A DNA stretch of 64,000 nucleotides from positions 4,898,001-4,962,000 of the forward strand of contig NZ_CP049919.1 in assembly GCF_015624425.1 (NCBI RefSeq). Direction: 5' to 3'. This document shows, one piece after another, positions 1-9,500 of the stretch. The notes under the pieces are model-generated. The model did no database searches, was not told the origin of the DNA, and worked only from the letters and a program-made list of their open reading frames with translations. Position 1 is the first letter of the stretch; each line of letters opens with the position of its first letter. Position numbers and translations under genes: made by a program. The stretch is from Roseateles sp. DAIF2 (GTDB lineage Bacteria > Pseudomonadota > Gammaproteobacteria > Burkholderiales > Burkholderiaceae_C).

Positions 1-1
1 C

Positions 2-1048
2 GCCCTGCGCGGCAGCTGGTCAGCGCAATGGAGCCCGGACTTCAGCACCAATGTCAGTATCGGCGAGTCCACTGACAAGTACGAGACCCAACCCAACCCC
101 TACCTCACCGAAACCCGCACCCGCAGCACCGCATTCAACGGCAGCTACAAGCTCGGCGGAGGGCAGCTCAACGGCGCCCTGGAGCGCCGCGAGGACAAGC
201 TGGAAAACACCAGCGTGTTGAACGGCAAGGCTGACCGCCATCAGGACGCGGTGGGGTTGGGCTATCTCTGGGCGTCCGGCCCGCTCTCGCTGCAAGTCCA
301 CGGTCGCCATGATCGCGACAGTGAATTCGGCAGCAGCAACAACGGCACCATCGCGGCCGGCTACCAGCTGACCCCGCAATGGCGCTTGCTGTCCTCCTAT
401 GGCACGGCCTTCAAGGCCCCGTCGCTCTATCAGCGCTTCAGCGAGTACGGCAAGCCCGACCTGAAACCCGAGCAAGGCAGGAACGCGGAAGTCGGTCTGC
501 ATTTCACGCAGGGCGTCCATGGCGCCAGCCTCACGGCCTATCGCAATCTGATCGACGATCTGATCGTGTTCGGCGCCCCCGGCCCCTGCAAGGGCAGCTC
601 CGGCTGCTACGAGAACGTCGGCCAGGCGCGCTTGCAAGGCCTGAGCCTGAGGGGCAACACCGTGCTGGCTTCGGTGCGACTGTCAGGCTCGCTGGATCTG
701 CAATCCCCCAAGGACGTGACCGAGCGCGTAGGCTACAAGAACTACGGAAGAATCCTGGCCCGCCGCAGCAAGACCCATGGCACGCTGCGCGCCGAGACCG
801 ACCTGGCCGGCTGGGCTTTGGGCGCTCAGCTGTGGGCAAGCGGTCAGCGAACAGACAGCTTCAGAACCGGCGCCAGACTGGGCGGCTACGCCACGATGGA
901 TCTGGACGCGCAGTACAGCATCAATCCTGAACTGCGCCTGCAGCTCAAGCTAGAGAACGCTTTCGACCGCAAGTACGAGACAGCACTTGGCTACGCCAAC
1001 GCCCCGTTCCAGTTCTTCGTCGGCCTGCGCTACACCCCGAAGCTCTGA
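2..1048 (+). CDS. btuB: TonB-dependent vitamin B12 receptor BtuB, C-terminal part
   Basis: This is an outer-membrane beta-barrel receptor for corrinoids, powered by TonB. The left edge cuts it: the frame is open from base 2, with no start codon before 215, so the signal peptide and plug are missing and about 348 residues remain. The visible part has alternating barrel strands, a TonB-receptor segment (FKAPSLYQRFSEYG, then DLKPEQ) and a last strand with the BtuB-like motif ENAFDRKYETALGY. The stop lies 3 bases before cobU. The position at the head of a corrinoid transport and salvage operon supports BtuB over a siderophore receptor. A cobalamin riboswitch would be expected upstream, outside the window. 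Confidence 0.85.
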   Translation, partial: ALRGSWSAQWSPDFSTNVSIGESTDKYETQPNPYLTETRTRSTAFNGSYKLGGGQLNGALERREDKLENTSVLNGKADRHQDAVGLGYLWASGPLSLQVHGRHDRDSEFGSSNNGTIAAGYQLTPQWRLLSSYGTAFKAPSLYQRFSEYGKPDLKPEQGRNAEVGLHFTQGVHGASLTAYRNLIDDLIVFGAPGPCKGSSGCYENVGQARLQGLSLRGNTVLASVRLSGSLDLQSPKDVTERVGYKNYGRILARRSKTHGTLRAETDLAGWALGAQLWASGQRTDSFRTGARLGGYATMDLDAQYSINPELRLQLKLENAFDRKYETALGYANAPFQFFVGLRYTPKL

Positions 1049-1051
1049 GCC

Positions 1052-1612
1052 ATGGCCGACGCCTCGCACCACCTGATCGTCGGCGGCCAGCGCAGCGGCA
1101 AGTCGCGTGAGGCCGAGCGCCTGGCGCTGGCCTGGCAGCGCGCGGGCGGCGCGGTCACGGTGGTGGCGACGGCGCTGGCCTTCGATGCGGAGATGCGCGA
1201 GCGCATCGCGCGGCACCGGGCCGACCGGCCCGCGGGCTTCGCCACCGTCGAGGCGCCGCTGGCGCTGACGGCGGCGCTGCTGCGCGAGGCCGCCGTGCCG
1301 GGCCAGTTGCTGCTGGTCGACTGCCTCACGCTGTGGCTGACCAACTGGCTGATGCCGATGGAAGAAGGTGCGCCCGACCTGGCCGCCTGGGAGACCGAGC
1401 GCCAGGCCCTGCTGGAGGCGCTGCCCGCCCTGCCCGCGCCGGTCGTCTTCGTCTCGAACGAGGTCGGCTGGGGCGTCAGCCCGATGACGCGCGAGGCGCG
1501 CTTTTATGTGGACGAGCTGGGCCGGTTGAACCAGGCCGTGGCCCAGCGCTGTCAAGACCTGACCCTGATGGTGGCCGGACAGGCCTGGACCCGCGCGGTG
1601 GAGAAACGATGA
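1052..1612 (+). CDS. cobU: Adenosylcobinamide kinase / adenosylcobinamide-phosphate guanylyltransferase
   Basis: This cytosolic bifunctional enzyme (CobU/CobP) phosphorylates adenosylcobinamide and transfers GMP to give adenosylcobinamide-GDP for nucleotide-loop assembly. The 186-residue protein has the expected family size. A P-loop GGQRSGKS lies at residues 11-18, and His55 in ERIARHRADRP matches the guanylylated histidine region of CobU. The NEVGWGVSP motif follows at about residue 135. The ATG is 3 bases after the btuB stop. The gene overlaps btuF by an ATGA, so the two are probably translationally coupled. Confidence 0.93.
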   Translation: MADASHHLIVGGQRSGKSREAERLALAWQRAGGAVTVVATALAFDAEMRERIARHRADRPAGFATVEAPLALTAALLREAAVPGQLLLVDCLTLWLTNWLMPMEEGAPDLAAWETERQALLEALPALPAPVVFVSNEVGWGVSPMTREARFYVDELGRLNQAVAQRCQDLTLMVAGQAWTRAVEKR

Positions 1613-2529
1613 GAAGAACCCTGATTGCGAGTGTGCTGCTGGCGCTGGCCGGCCTGGCCCAGGCGGCCGCTCCCATCGCGCTGAAGGACGACCGCGGCGC
1701 CAGCATCACCCTGCCCGCCGTGCCCAAGCGCATCGTCAGCCTGCTGCCCTCGCTGACCGAGACCGTCTGCGAGCTGGGCGACTGCGCCAAGCTGGTCGGC
1801 GTCGATCGTTTTTCCGATTTCCCGGCCAGCGTGCGTGCCCTGCCCAAGCTGGGCGGGCTGGACGACACCGGCATCGAGGCGCTGATTGCCCTGAAGCCCG
1901 ACGTGGTGCTGCTGGGCGTCTCGGCCCGGGTGATCGACCGGCTGGAGGCGCTGGGCATCAAGGTCATCGCGCTGGAGCCCAAGAGCATGGCCGATGTGCA
2001 GCGCGTGCTGGGCAAGGTGGCCCTGGTGCTGGGCAAGCCCGACGACGCGCGCCGCATCTGGAACCGCATCGACGGCGCGATCTCGCAGAGCGCGCAGCAG
2101 CTGCCGGCGGCGGCGCGCGCGCAGAGCGTCTATTACGAGGTCGATGCCGCGCCCTATGCGGCCGGCCGCGCCAGCTTCATCGGCGAGATCCTGGACCGCC
2201 TGGGCGCGAAGAACATCGTGCCGGCCGAGCTGGGCCCCTTCCCCAAGCTGAACCCCGAGTTCGTCGTGCGCGCCGATCCGCAGCTGATCATGGTCGGCCA
2301 GCGCAGCGCCCATGGCCTGCCGCAGCGCCCGGGCTGGAACGGCATCCGCGCGGTCAAGGACAAGAAGATCTGCGTCTGGGTGCCCGGTGAATCCGATGTG
2401 CTGGTGCGCCCCGGCCCGCGCATGGCCGAGGCCGCCGCGCTGATGGCGCGCTGCCTGCGCCAGGCCTCCACGGGCCCCGTGCCCTGGCCGACAACACCCT
2501 TCAACGCGCCACCGGGCGGGATGCGCTGA
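1609..2529 (+). CDS. btuF: Periplasmic cobalamin-binding protein BtuF
   Basis: This is the periplasmic substrate-binding component of the B12 ABC importer. The start is the ATG inside the cobU stop overlap and gives 306 residues. A signal peptide (MRRTLIASVLLALAGLAQA) is followed by the class III binding-protein fold. The opening RIVSLLPSLTETVCELG is typical of BtuF/FecB-like proteins, and the segment ALKPDVVLLG follows. The C-terminal tail is proline-rich (about the last 20 residues). It sits directly before btuC and btuD. The family also binds haem and siderophores, but the neighbours here are corrinoid genes. Confidence 0.9.
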   Translation: MRRTLIASVLLALAGLAQAAAPIALKDDRGASITLPAVPKRIVSLLPSLTETVCELGDCAKLVGVDRFSDFPASVRALPKLGGLDDTGIEALIALKPDVVLLGVSARVIDRLEALGIKVIALEPKSMADVQRVLGKVALVLGKPDDARRIWNRIDGAISQSAQQLPAAARAQSVYYEVDAAPYAAGRASFIGEILDRLGAKNIVPAELGPFPKLNPEFVVRADPQLIMVGQRSAHGLPQRPGWNGIRAVKDKKICVWVPGESDVLVRPGPRMAEAAALMARCLRQASTGPVPWPTTPFNAPPGGMR

Positions 2530-2540
2530 AATGAGCCAGC

Positions 2541-2660
2541 CCCTCGTCCAAGGAGTACCTTGGCCGGTCCCCCGCGGGGACGGCCCGTGCTGGTCGGGTC
2601 GACCGACCAGCGCAAGCCATGGCGGGCCGGCTTGGGAGCGGCCCGGCGCTCGGCCCGCAA
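2541..2660 (+). repeat. Dispersed hairpin repeat, family A copy 1
   Basis: This intergenic element between btuF and btuC is related to a second copy at 27555-27645. Its parts are a hairpin at 2548-2563 (CCAAGG, loop AGTA, CCTTGG), a C/G hairpin at 2567-2581 (GTCCCC / GGGGAC), and a tail around 2629-2657 (CGGCTTGGGAGCGGCCCGG and onward) that matches the second copy almost base for base. The stem bases differ from the second copy in a compensatory way. The element ends before the btuC ribosome-binding site. It could affect mRNA folding or stability between btuF and btuC. Confidence 0.75.
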
Positions 2661-2682
2661 ATCCCATCCGAAGGATCTGGTC

Positions 2683-3681
2683 ATGAGCGCCCGTCACCGA
2701 ATCTGGCTGACCCTGCTGCTGGCCGGCAGCGCCGCCTTGCTGGCGCTGGGGCTGGCGATCGGCAGCACCGGCTGGAGCCCCTGGCTGGGCGCGGCGACCG
2801 ACCCGGCCATGTCCATGATCCTGTGGGACATCCGCGCACCGCGTTCGGCCGGCGCCTGGCTTGCCGGCGCGCTGCTGGCGCTGGCCGGCGCGGTGGCCCA
2901 GGGCCTGTTCCGCAACCCGCTGGCCGATCCCTATCTGCTGGGCTGCTCGGCCGGCGCCTCGCTGGGCGTGGCCTCGCTGCTGTTCCTGCTGGGCCTGTCG
3001 CCGGCCGCCACCGCGCTGGCCCTGCGCGTCGGCATGACCGGTGCGGCCTTCGCCGGCGCGGTGCTGGCGGTGCTGCTGACCCTGGTGCTGGCGCGCGGCG
3101 TCGAGCAGACCCTGCGCCTGCTGCTGGCCGGCGTCGTGGTCGGCGTGGTGCTGGGCTCGGGCTCGGCCCTCTTGACCCTGATGAACCCCGACATCATGCG
3201 CGCGATGCAGGCCTTCATGCTGGGCAGCACCGGCTATGTGGGCTGGAGCGCGGTGCAGATCATGGCCGCGGCCTTCGCGCTGTGCCTGCTGGTCGCGCTG
3301 GGTTGCAGCCGCACGCTGGATGCGCTGAGCCTGGGCGAGGCCACCGCGCGCTCGCTGGGCGTGCGCCTGCCGCTGGTGCGCCTGCTGCTGATCGGCACCC
3401 TGGCGCTAGCCACCGGCGCCGCGGTCGCGCAATGCGGCCTGGTCGCCTTCGTCGGCCTGGTGGCGCCGCACCTGGTGCGCAGTTGGGGCGCGATCACGCA
3501 TCGCGGCCTGCTGCTGCTGTCCCCGCTGGCCGGCGGCATGCTGCTGCTGGCGGCCGATATCGGCGCGCGCTGGGTGATCGCGCCGCAGGAGCTGCCGGTG
3601 GGCATCATCACCGCGCTGCTGGGCGGCAGCTATCTGCTGTACCTGATGCACCGGCGTCAGGCGCGCGGAGGCGCGCGATGA
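2683..3681 (+). CDS. btuC: Cobalamin ABC transporter permease BtuC
   Basis: This is the inner-membrane permease of the B12 importer (FecCD/BtuC family, normally about ten membrane helices). The protein is 332 residues. I chose the ATG at 2683 because AAGGA lies 7 bases upstream and MSARHRIWLTLLL starts the first helix. The frame is open further upstream (to a TTG near 2560), but that part is the repeat. Family segments include DIRAPRSAGAWLAGALLALAG near the N-terminus, NPLADPYLLG and GLVAFVGLVAPH. The 3' end overlaps btuD by ATGA. Confidence 0.93.
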   Translation: MSARHRIWLTLLLAGSAALLALGLAIGSTGWSPWLGAATDPAMSMILWDIRAPRSAGAWLAGALLALAGAVAQGLFRNPLADPYLLGCSAGASLGVASLLFLLGLSPAATALALRVGMTGAAFAGAVLAVLLTLVLARGVEQTLRLLLAGVVVGVVLGSGSALLTLMNPDIMRAMQAFMLGSTGYVGWSAVQIMAAAFALCLLVALGCSRTLDALSLGEATARSLGVRLPLVRLLLIGTLALATGAAVAQCGLVAFVGLVAPHLVRSWGAITHRGLLLLSPLAGGMLLLAADIGARWVIAPQELPVGIITALLGGSYLLYLMHRRQARGGAR

Positions 3682-4454
3682 TGGCCGGCAGCGCCCCATC
3701 GCTGGAGCTGGACCTGCGCGCGCTGCGCCTGTCCGGCACCACCATCCTGCACCCGCTGCGCTTCGCGCCGGCGCCGCGCGCCTGGACCGCGGTGGTCGGC
3801 CCCAACGGCGCCGGCAAGTCGACGATGCTGCGCGCGCTGGCCGGCCTGCTGCCCTTCGACGGCACGCTGCAGCTGCGCCAGCGCCCCTGGTCCGGCTGGC
3901 CGGCGCGCGAGCGCGCGCGCCAGCTGTCCTGGCTGGGCCAGAACGAGGTCAGCGCCGACGAGCTGAGCGCCTTCGACGTCGTGATGCTGGGCCGCCTGCC
4001 GCACCAGGCCTGGCTGGCCCCGGCCAGCGCCGCGGACGAGGCCGCGGTCCAGGACGCGATGCGCCAGACCCAGAGCTGGGACTGGCGCGAGCGCCCGCTG
4101 GGCCGGCTCTCCGGCGGTGAGCGTCAGCGCGTGCTGCTGGCGCGCGCGCTGGCGGTGCGGGCGCCGCTCTTGCTGATGGACGAGCCGCTGGCGCATCTGG
4201 ACCCGCCGCACCAGAGCGACTGGGTGCAGATCGTGCGCACGCGCGTCGCCGAGGATGGCGCCGCGGTGGTCTCGGTGCTGCACGAGCTGAACATCGCGCT
4301 GCAGGCCGACCACCTGGTCGTGATGGATGCCGGCCGCATCGTGCACCAGGGCGCCCCGCATGAACCCGCCACCCATGCCGCGCTGCAGCAGGTGTTCCAC
4401 AACCGACTCCAGATCCTGCAGGTCGCCGACCGCTGGATCGCATTGAACGCTTGA
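3678..4454 (+). CDS. btuD: Cobalamin ABC transporter ATPase BtuD
   Basis: This is the cytosolic ATPase that drives BtuC. It has 258 residues from the ATG overlapping the btuC stop; a second ATG follows at once at 3681. Motifs in order are Walker A GPNGAGKS (41-48), Q-loop (SWLGQNE), signature LSGGERQR (about 144-151), Walker B LLLMDEP (about 166-172) and the H-loop histidine in VSVLHELN. Length and motif set are normal for BtuD/FhuC ATPases. The gene is followed 4 bases later by cobB. Confidence 0.93.
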   Translation: MMAGSAPSLELDLRALRLSGTTILHPLRFAPAPRAWTAVVGPNGAGKSTMLRALAGLLPFDGTLQLRQRPWSGWPARERARQLSWLGQNEVSADELSAFDVVMLGRLPHQAWLAPASAADEAAVQDAMRQTQSWDWRERPLGRLSGGERQRVLLARALAVRAPLLLMDEPLAHLDPPHQSDWVQIVRTRVAEDGAAVVSVLHELNIALQADHLVVMDAGRIVHQGAPHEPATHAALQQVFHNRLQILQVADRWIALNA

Positions 4455-4458
4455 GACG

Positions 4459-5775
4459 ATGACGGTCTGTCCCGCCCTGATGATCAGCGCCCCGGCCTCC
4501 GGCCAGGGCAAGACCAGCGTCACCGCCGCGATCGCGCGCCATGCGCGCAACGCCGGCAAGAAGGTCCGCGTCTTCAAGACCGGCCCCGACTACCTGGACC
4601 CGATGGTGCTGGAGCGCGCCAGCGGCGCACCGGTCTACCAGCTCGACCTCTTCATGGGCGGGTTAGAGCATTGCCGCGCCCTGCTGGCCGAGGCCGCGCA
4701 AGGACCGGAAGGGGCCGACCTGATCCTGGTCGAGGGCGTGATGGGCCTCTACGACGGCGCGCCCAGCAGCGCCGACCTGGCCGAGGCCTTCGGCCTGCCG
4801 GTGCTGGCGGTGATCGACGCCGGCGGCATGGCCCAGACCTTCGCCGCGCTGGCCCTGGGCCTGCAGCAGTACGGGCGCGGCCGCATCCGCCTGTGCGGCG
4901 TGGTCGCCAACCGCGTCGGCAGCGAGGCCCATGGCCGCATGGTGGCCGAGGGCCTGCCGGAGGACCTGCCCCTGGTCGCCGCGCTGCAGCGCCGGCAAGA
5001 CCTGGCCCTGCCCGAGCGGCACCTGGGCCTGGTGCAGGCGCTGGAGCTGCCGCGGCTGGACGCCCAGCTGGACGACTGGGCCCAGGCCTGGGGCGCGGCG
5101 ACGCGCGGCTTCGAGTTCCAGCCGGTCGACTTCTCCGAGCATGCCGATGCGCCGGCCCTGCCGCCGCTGCTGGCGGGCCGGCGCATCGGCATCGCGCGGG
5201 ACGCGGCCTTTTCCTTCATCTACCCGGCCAACCTCGACTGCCTGCGCGCGCTGGGCGCCGAGCTGCATTTCTTCGCGCCGATCGAGGGTCAGGGCTTGCC
5301 GCCGGACTGCGACGCCCTCTGGCTGCCCGGCGGCTACCCGGAGCTGCATGGACCGGCGCTGCGCGCCAATCCCCGCTTCTTCGCCGGCCTGCGCGAGCAT
5401 CTGGCGATGGGCCGGCCGCTGCTGGCCGAATGCGGCGGCATGCTGGCGCTGGCCGTCAGCCTGGAGGACGCCGAGGGGCGCGAGCATGCGATGGCCGGCC
5501 TGCTGCCCGGTCATGCGCGGCTGAACAAGCGCCTGGCCGGCCTGGGCCTGCAGGCGATCACCTGGCCGGAGGGCGAGCTGCGCGGCCACACCTTCCACTA
5601 CTCCAGCTTCGAGACCCCGCTGGCGCCGATCGCGCGCGCCAGCAATCCCAATGGTGGCAAGGCCGCCGAGGCCCTGTATCAGCAGGGCCCGCTGCGCGCC
5701 AGCTATCTCCACCATTACTTTCCCTCCAACCCGCAGGCCGTCGCTGCGTTCTTTCTGAACACCACAACACCATGA
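4459..5775 (+). CDS. cobB: Cobyrinic acid a,c-diamide synthase
   Basis: This cytosolic ATP- and glutamine-dependent amidotransferase (CobB/CbiA) amidates the a and c side chains of (hydrogeno)cobyrinic acid. The 438-residue protein has an N-terminal dethiobiotin-synthetase-like domain with a P-loop (SAPASGQGKTS, about 10-20) and the FKTGPDYLDP motif. The C-terminal class I glutamine amidotransferase domain has its nucleophile in LLAECGGML (Cys about 324) and the histidine region GHTFHYSSFE. Its presence suggests that the host starts from cobyrinate-level precursors. Whether these are made from genes elsewhere or imported cannot be told. It overlaps the ExbB-like gene by ATGA. Confidence 0.93.
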   Translation: MTVCPALMISAPASGQGKTSVTAAIARHARNAGKKVRVFKTGPDYLDPMVLERASGAPVYQLDLFMGGLEHCRALLAEAAQGPEGADLILVEGVMGLYDGAPSSADLAEAFGLPVLAVIDAGGMAQTFAALALGLQQYGRGRIRLCGVVANRVGSEAHGRMVAEGLPEDLPLVAALQRRQDLALPERHLGLVQALELPRLDAQLDDWAQAWGAATRGFEFQPVDFSEHADAPALPPLLAGRRIGIARDAAFSFIYPANLDCLRALGAELHFFAPIEGQGLPPDCDALWLPGGYPELHGPALRANPRFFAGLREHLAMGRPLLAECGGMLALAVSLEDAEGREHAMAGLLPGHARLNKRLAGLGLQAITWPEGELRGHTFHYSSFETPLAPIARASNPNGGKAAEALYQQGPLRASYLHHYFPSNPQAVAAFFLNTTTP

Positions 5776-6233
5776 TGCTCGAACAAGGTTTCGCCCAGAT
5801 CGCCCAGGCCCTGCTGTGGCCGGTGCTGGTGCTCGTCGGACTCGGTTTCATCTACGCCCTGTGGGTGGCCGGCGCCACCGCGATGGAGGGCCTGCAGCGC
5901 CGCCGCGCCGGCTACCGCGCGCTGGCCCGCCATCAGGACAAGCCGGTCGAGGAGATCGAGCTGCAGGTGCTGCACCAGCTGGAGCCGCTGCGCCTCTTGG
6001 GCCGCGTCAGCCCGCTGCTGGGCCTGATCGCCACCATGGTGCCGCTGGGCCCGGCCCTGCAGAGCGTGGCCGCCGGCCAGGGCCAGCAGGCGCTGGCGGT
6101 GTTCAGCGGCGCCTTTGCCGGCGTGGTGCTGGCGCTGGCCGCCGCGGCCATCGGCCTGGTCGCCTATTCGATCAAGCGCCGCTGGCTGATGGCCGAGCTG
6201 GTCTCGATCCGCGCCACGCGAGGCCTGGCATGA
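5772..6233 (+). CDS. MotA/TolQ/ExbB-family proton channel protein (CobN-linked)
   Basis: This small inner-membrane protein is related to ExbB/TolQ/MotA, the stator components of proton-driven motors. It has 153 residues from the ATG overlapping the cobB stop. Three hydrophobic segments are visible at about 11-34, 82-103 and 108-138. A charged cytosolic loop (RRRAGYRALARHQDKPVEEIE) lies between the first two. The segment VSPLLGLIATMVPLGPAL matches the conserved second helix of ExbB-type proteins, and the third helix is small-residue rich (FSGAFAGVVLALAAAAIG). It is shorter than ExbB (about 240 residues). ATGA overlap with the next gene suggests a fixed partner. Energising the CobN-like protein is an inference. 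Confidence 0.85.
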   Translation: MMLEQGFAQIAQALLWPVLVLVGLGFIYALWVAGATAMEGLQRRRAGYRALARHQDKPVEEIELQVLHQLEPLRLLGRVSPLLGLIATMVPLGPALQSVAAGQGQQALAVFSGAFAGVVLALAAAAIGLVAYSIKRRWLMAELVSIRATRGLA

Positions 6234-6571
6234 AGCATGTATCCATCCTCGGTGAGGAAGACGACGACCCGATGCTGTCGGCCGTCAACCTGGTCGACGT
6301 GTTCCTGGTGCTGGTCGTCGCGCTGCTGACCGCGGTGGCGCTGCAGCAGCAGTCCGCGGCCGACGAGAACGTCACCATCATCAAGAAGCCCGGCGAACCC
6401 GATATGGAGATCGTCGTGCGCGAGAACGGCCAGGAGATCCGCTACAAGGGCAATGGCGGCAGCAGCGAGGGCCAGGGCGTGCGCGCCGGCATCGCCTACA
6501 AGCTGAAGGACGGCAACATCATCTACGTGCCGGAGGCAGGGGAGCCAACCGGCACGGCCAAGCCGCAATGA
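6230..6571 (+). CDS. DUF2149 protein, ExbD-like in layout
   Basis: This 113-residue protein has a short acidic N-terminus, one membrane helix at about 19-38, then a hydrophilic domain expected in the periplasm. The helix begins NLVDVFLVLVVALL. An aspartate at this place (Asp23) is the hallmark of ExbD/TolR helices, which carry protons with ExbB/TolQ. The remaining domain (about 40-113) is rich in charged residues and glycine and has no recognisable peptidoglycan-binding motif. It overlaps both neighbours by ATGA, so the ExbB-like protein, this protein and CobN are probably made together. Family assignment (DUF2149) is from memory of cobN/MotA neighbourhoods; the ExbD-like role is inferred. 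Confidence 0.75.
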   Translation: MKHVSILGEEDDDPMLSAVNLVDVFLVLVVALLTAVALQQQSAADENVTIIKKPGEPDMEIVVRENGQEIRYKGNGGSSEGQGVRAGIAYKLKDGNIIYVPEAGEPTGTAKPQ

Positions 6572-9500
6572 AGCGCCCTCTTCTTGGCATCGCGTTGGGC
6601 CTGGCCCTCGGCGTGGCGGCCGCCGCCGCCCAGGCCGCGACGAACCTGCTCTGGATCACGCTGGACGTGACGCCGCCGGCCCGCCATGCGCTGATCGAGC
6701 GCGAGGCCGCGGCCGCCGGCATCGCGGTCAAGTCGCTGGACTATCCGCTGCGCACCGCGACCCTCAGCGAGGCGCAGGAGCGCGAGCTGGCGCGCGCCGC
6801 CGGCCAGGCCCAGGCGATCTGGGTCGATGCGCCGCATGCCAGCGTCGAGGCCAAGCTGCACAGCCTGCTGGACGAGACGCTCAAGAAGAGCGCCGGCAGC
6901 AACAAGCCCATCACCTGGATTCCCGCTGGCGAGCCCGCGGCCGCCGACCGCAGCGCGCGAGCCTATCTGCAGGCCGGCGGCGTGGCCAACACCCGCGCCG
7001 CCTTCGCGCTGCTGAAGGCGCAGCTGGCCGGCCAGCCGGTGCCCGAACTGGCCGCCCCAGTGCTGCTGCCGCAGCGCGGCGTCTATCTGCACGGCGCCCC
7101 GAAGCTGTTCGCCAATGCGCAAGACCTGGCCCGCTGGGCCGAGGCGCGCGGCGACCGGCGCCCCGCCGTCGCCCTGCTGCTGCACCGCTATCACTTCGTG
7201 CAGGGCGCCACCGCCTGGATCGACGACTGGCTGCGCCGCTTCGACCAGCAGGGCCTGCTGGCCTACGCTGTCTTCAGTTCGCACCTGGCCGGCGATTCGC
7301 TGGCGCCGCTGATGGAGAAAGAGCCGGGCGGCAAGCTGCATGCCGCGGCCATCGTCAACCATGCGTTGCTGCCGCAGGGCGGCGCGCTGCAACCGCTGTT
7401 CGAGCGCTGGGGCGCGCCGCTGCTGCAGACCCTGCCATATCGCTCCAAGGACGGCGCCGGCGGCCAGCCCGACTGGGAGGGCAGCGAGACCGGCCTCTCG
7501 ATGAGCGACCTGCCCTTCTACTTCGCCCAGCCCGAGGGCGCCGGCGCGATCGACCCACTGCTGGTCGTCGCCCATGCGAACAAGGGCCGCGAACCGCAGC
7601 TGATCGCGCGCCAGGCCGAGGCGGTGATCGCCAAGGCCAAGCGCCTGATCGCGCTGCAAAGCAAGCCCACCGCCGAGAAGCGCCTGGTGGCCTTCGTCTA
7701 CAACTACCCGCCCGGCGGCGACCATTTCGGCGCCAGTTTCCTCAACGTGCCGCGCAGCCTGGAGCAGGTCTCGACGGGCCTGCAGCGCGCCGGCTACCAG
7801 GTCCGGCCGCTGGCCGAGGCCGAGTGGATCAGCGGGCTGAAGCCGCTGATCGCCGCCTACTACCCGAACACCGACCTGCGCCGTCTGCTGGACAGCGACC
7901 AGGCCGCCGCGCTGCCGCTGGCCGACTACCAGGCCTGGTTCGAGACCACCCTGCCGGCCGTGCTGAAGGCCCGCATCCGCGCCCAATGGGGCGAGCCGGC
8001 GCAGAGCCGCTACATCGTCGAGCAGGCCGATGGTCGCCGGGTCTTCGTGATCCCGCGCCTGCAGCGCGGAAATTTGAGCGTGCTGCCGCAGCCGCCGCGC
8101 GAGGAGACGCTCAAGCGCGGCCAGGACCCCTTCATGCACAAGAGCAAGACGCCCTTGTCGCACCATTACCTGGCCACCTACCTCTGGGCCCAGCGCCAGG
8201 CCGACGCGCTGATCCATTTCGGCACCCATGGCACGCAGGAATGGGCCAACGGCAAGCTGCGCGCGCTGGATGTGCTGGACGAGGCCCTGCTGCCGCTGGG
8301 CGACCTGCCGGTGATCTACCCCTATATCGTCGACAACCTCGGCGAGGGCCTGACCGCCAAGCGCCGCGGCCGCGCGCTGATGGTCAGCCACCGCACGCCC
8401 AGCTTCGCGCCGGCCGGCTTCAACGCCCGCATGGCCCATATGCATGAGCTGATGCATGAATGGGAGACGGTGGACGCGGGGCCGACGCGCCAGGCGCTGG
8501 AGCGCCAGATGGTGGCCCAGTTCGTCGAGCACCAGCTGCACCGCGACCTGGGCTGGACGGCCCAGCAGATCGCAGCGGACTTCACCGGCTTCCTGGAGCT
8601 GCTGCACCCCTGGCTGGACCGGCTGGCACAGAGCTCGCAGCCCAAGGGCCTGGCGGTGTTCGGCCAGGTGCCCGACGCGATGGCCCGCCGCACCACCATC
8701 CTGCAGATGCTGCGCCAGCCGCTGATCGACGCGCTGGGCGAGGACATCGACGAGGCCTTCCTGATCGACCATGAGCGCGTCGCCGGCTCGCGCCCCGCGC
8801 GCTGGCTGGATGTCGCGCTGAAGGATGCGCAGGCCGCCAGCGTGCTCGATCTCCGCCCGCCGGAGCCGGAAGACCATGTGCCGAACCGCGCCGCGCGCAA
8901 GCCCATCGACACGCCGGCCCTCCTGAAGCTGGCCGAGCGCGCGCAGGAACTGGAGCGGCGCCTGGCCACCGAGGGCGAGCTGCCGGGCCTGCTGGCCGCG
9001 CTGGACGGGCGCTTCCTGCCCGCCGTCTATGGCGGCGACCCGCTGCGCAATCCGGACAGCCTGCCGACCGGCCGCAACCTGGCCGGCCTGGATCCGAACC
9101 GACTGCCGACCAGGCAGGCCTACGAGGTGGCCCGAAGCCTGTTCGAGACCTGGTACGCCGAGCAGGCCAAGGCCGGCCAGGCACCGAAGCGCCTGGCGCT
9201 GAGCCTGTGGGCCGGCGAGACCCTGCGCCACCAGGGCCTGATGGAGGCCCAGGCCTTCGCGGCGCTGGGCGTGACCCCGGTCTGGGACGACAGCGGCCGG
9301 CCGAGCGGCATCAAGGTGCTGCCCGCTGCCGAGCTGAAGGACGGACGGCCGCGCGTCGACGTGCTCCTGAGCATCACCGGTTCCTACCGCGACCAGTTCC
9401 CGGCGCTGATGAACCTGCTGGACCAGGCGGTCGCGGCGGTCGCGGCGGCCGAGCCCGCCGGCGTGGTCGCGCGCAACAGCGCCGCGGTCGCGGCCGAGCT

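Noticed and set aside
2560..2682. N-terminal extension of BtuC through the repeat
   Set aside because: The frame is open, but ATG 2683 has a good ribosome-binding site and matches the usual BtuC start. The repeat is better read as intergenic here, unlike at rsmD.
2530..2682. Possible cobalamin riboswitch before btuC
   Set aside because: I looked for the B12-box and riboswitch core in the gaps of the cob cluster and found none. The hairpins here belong to the dispersed repeat.
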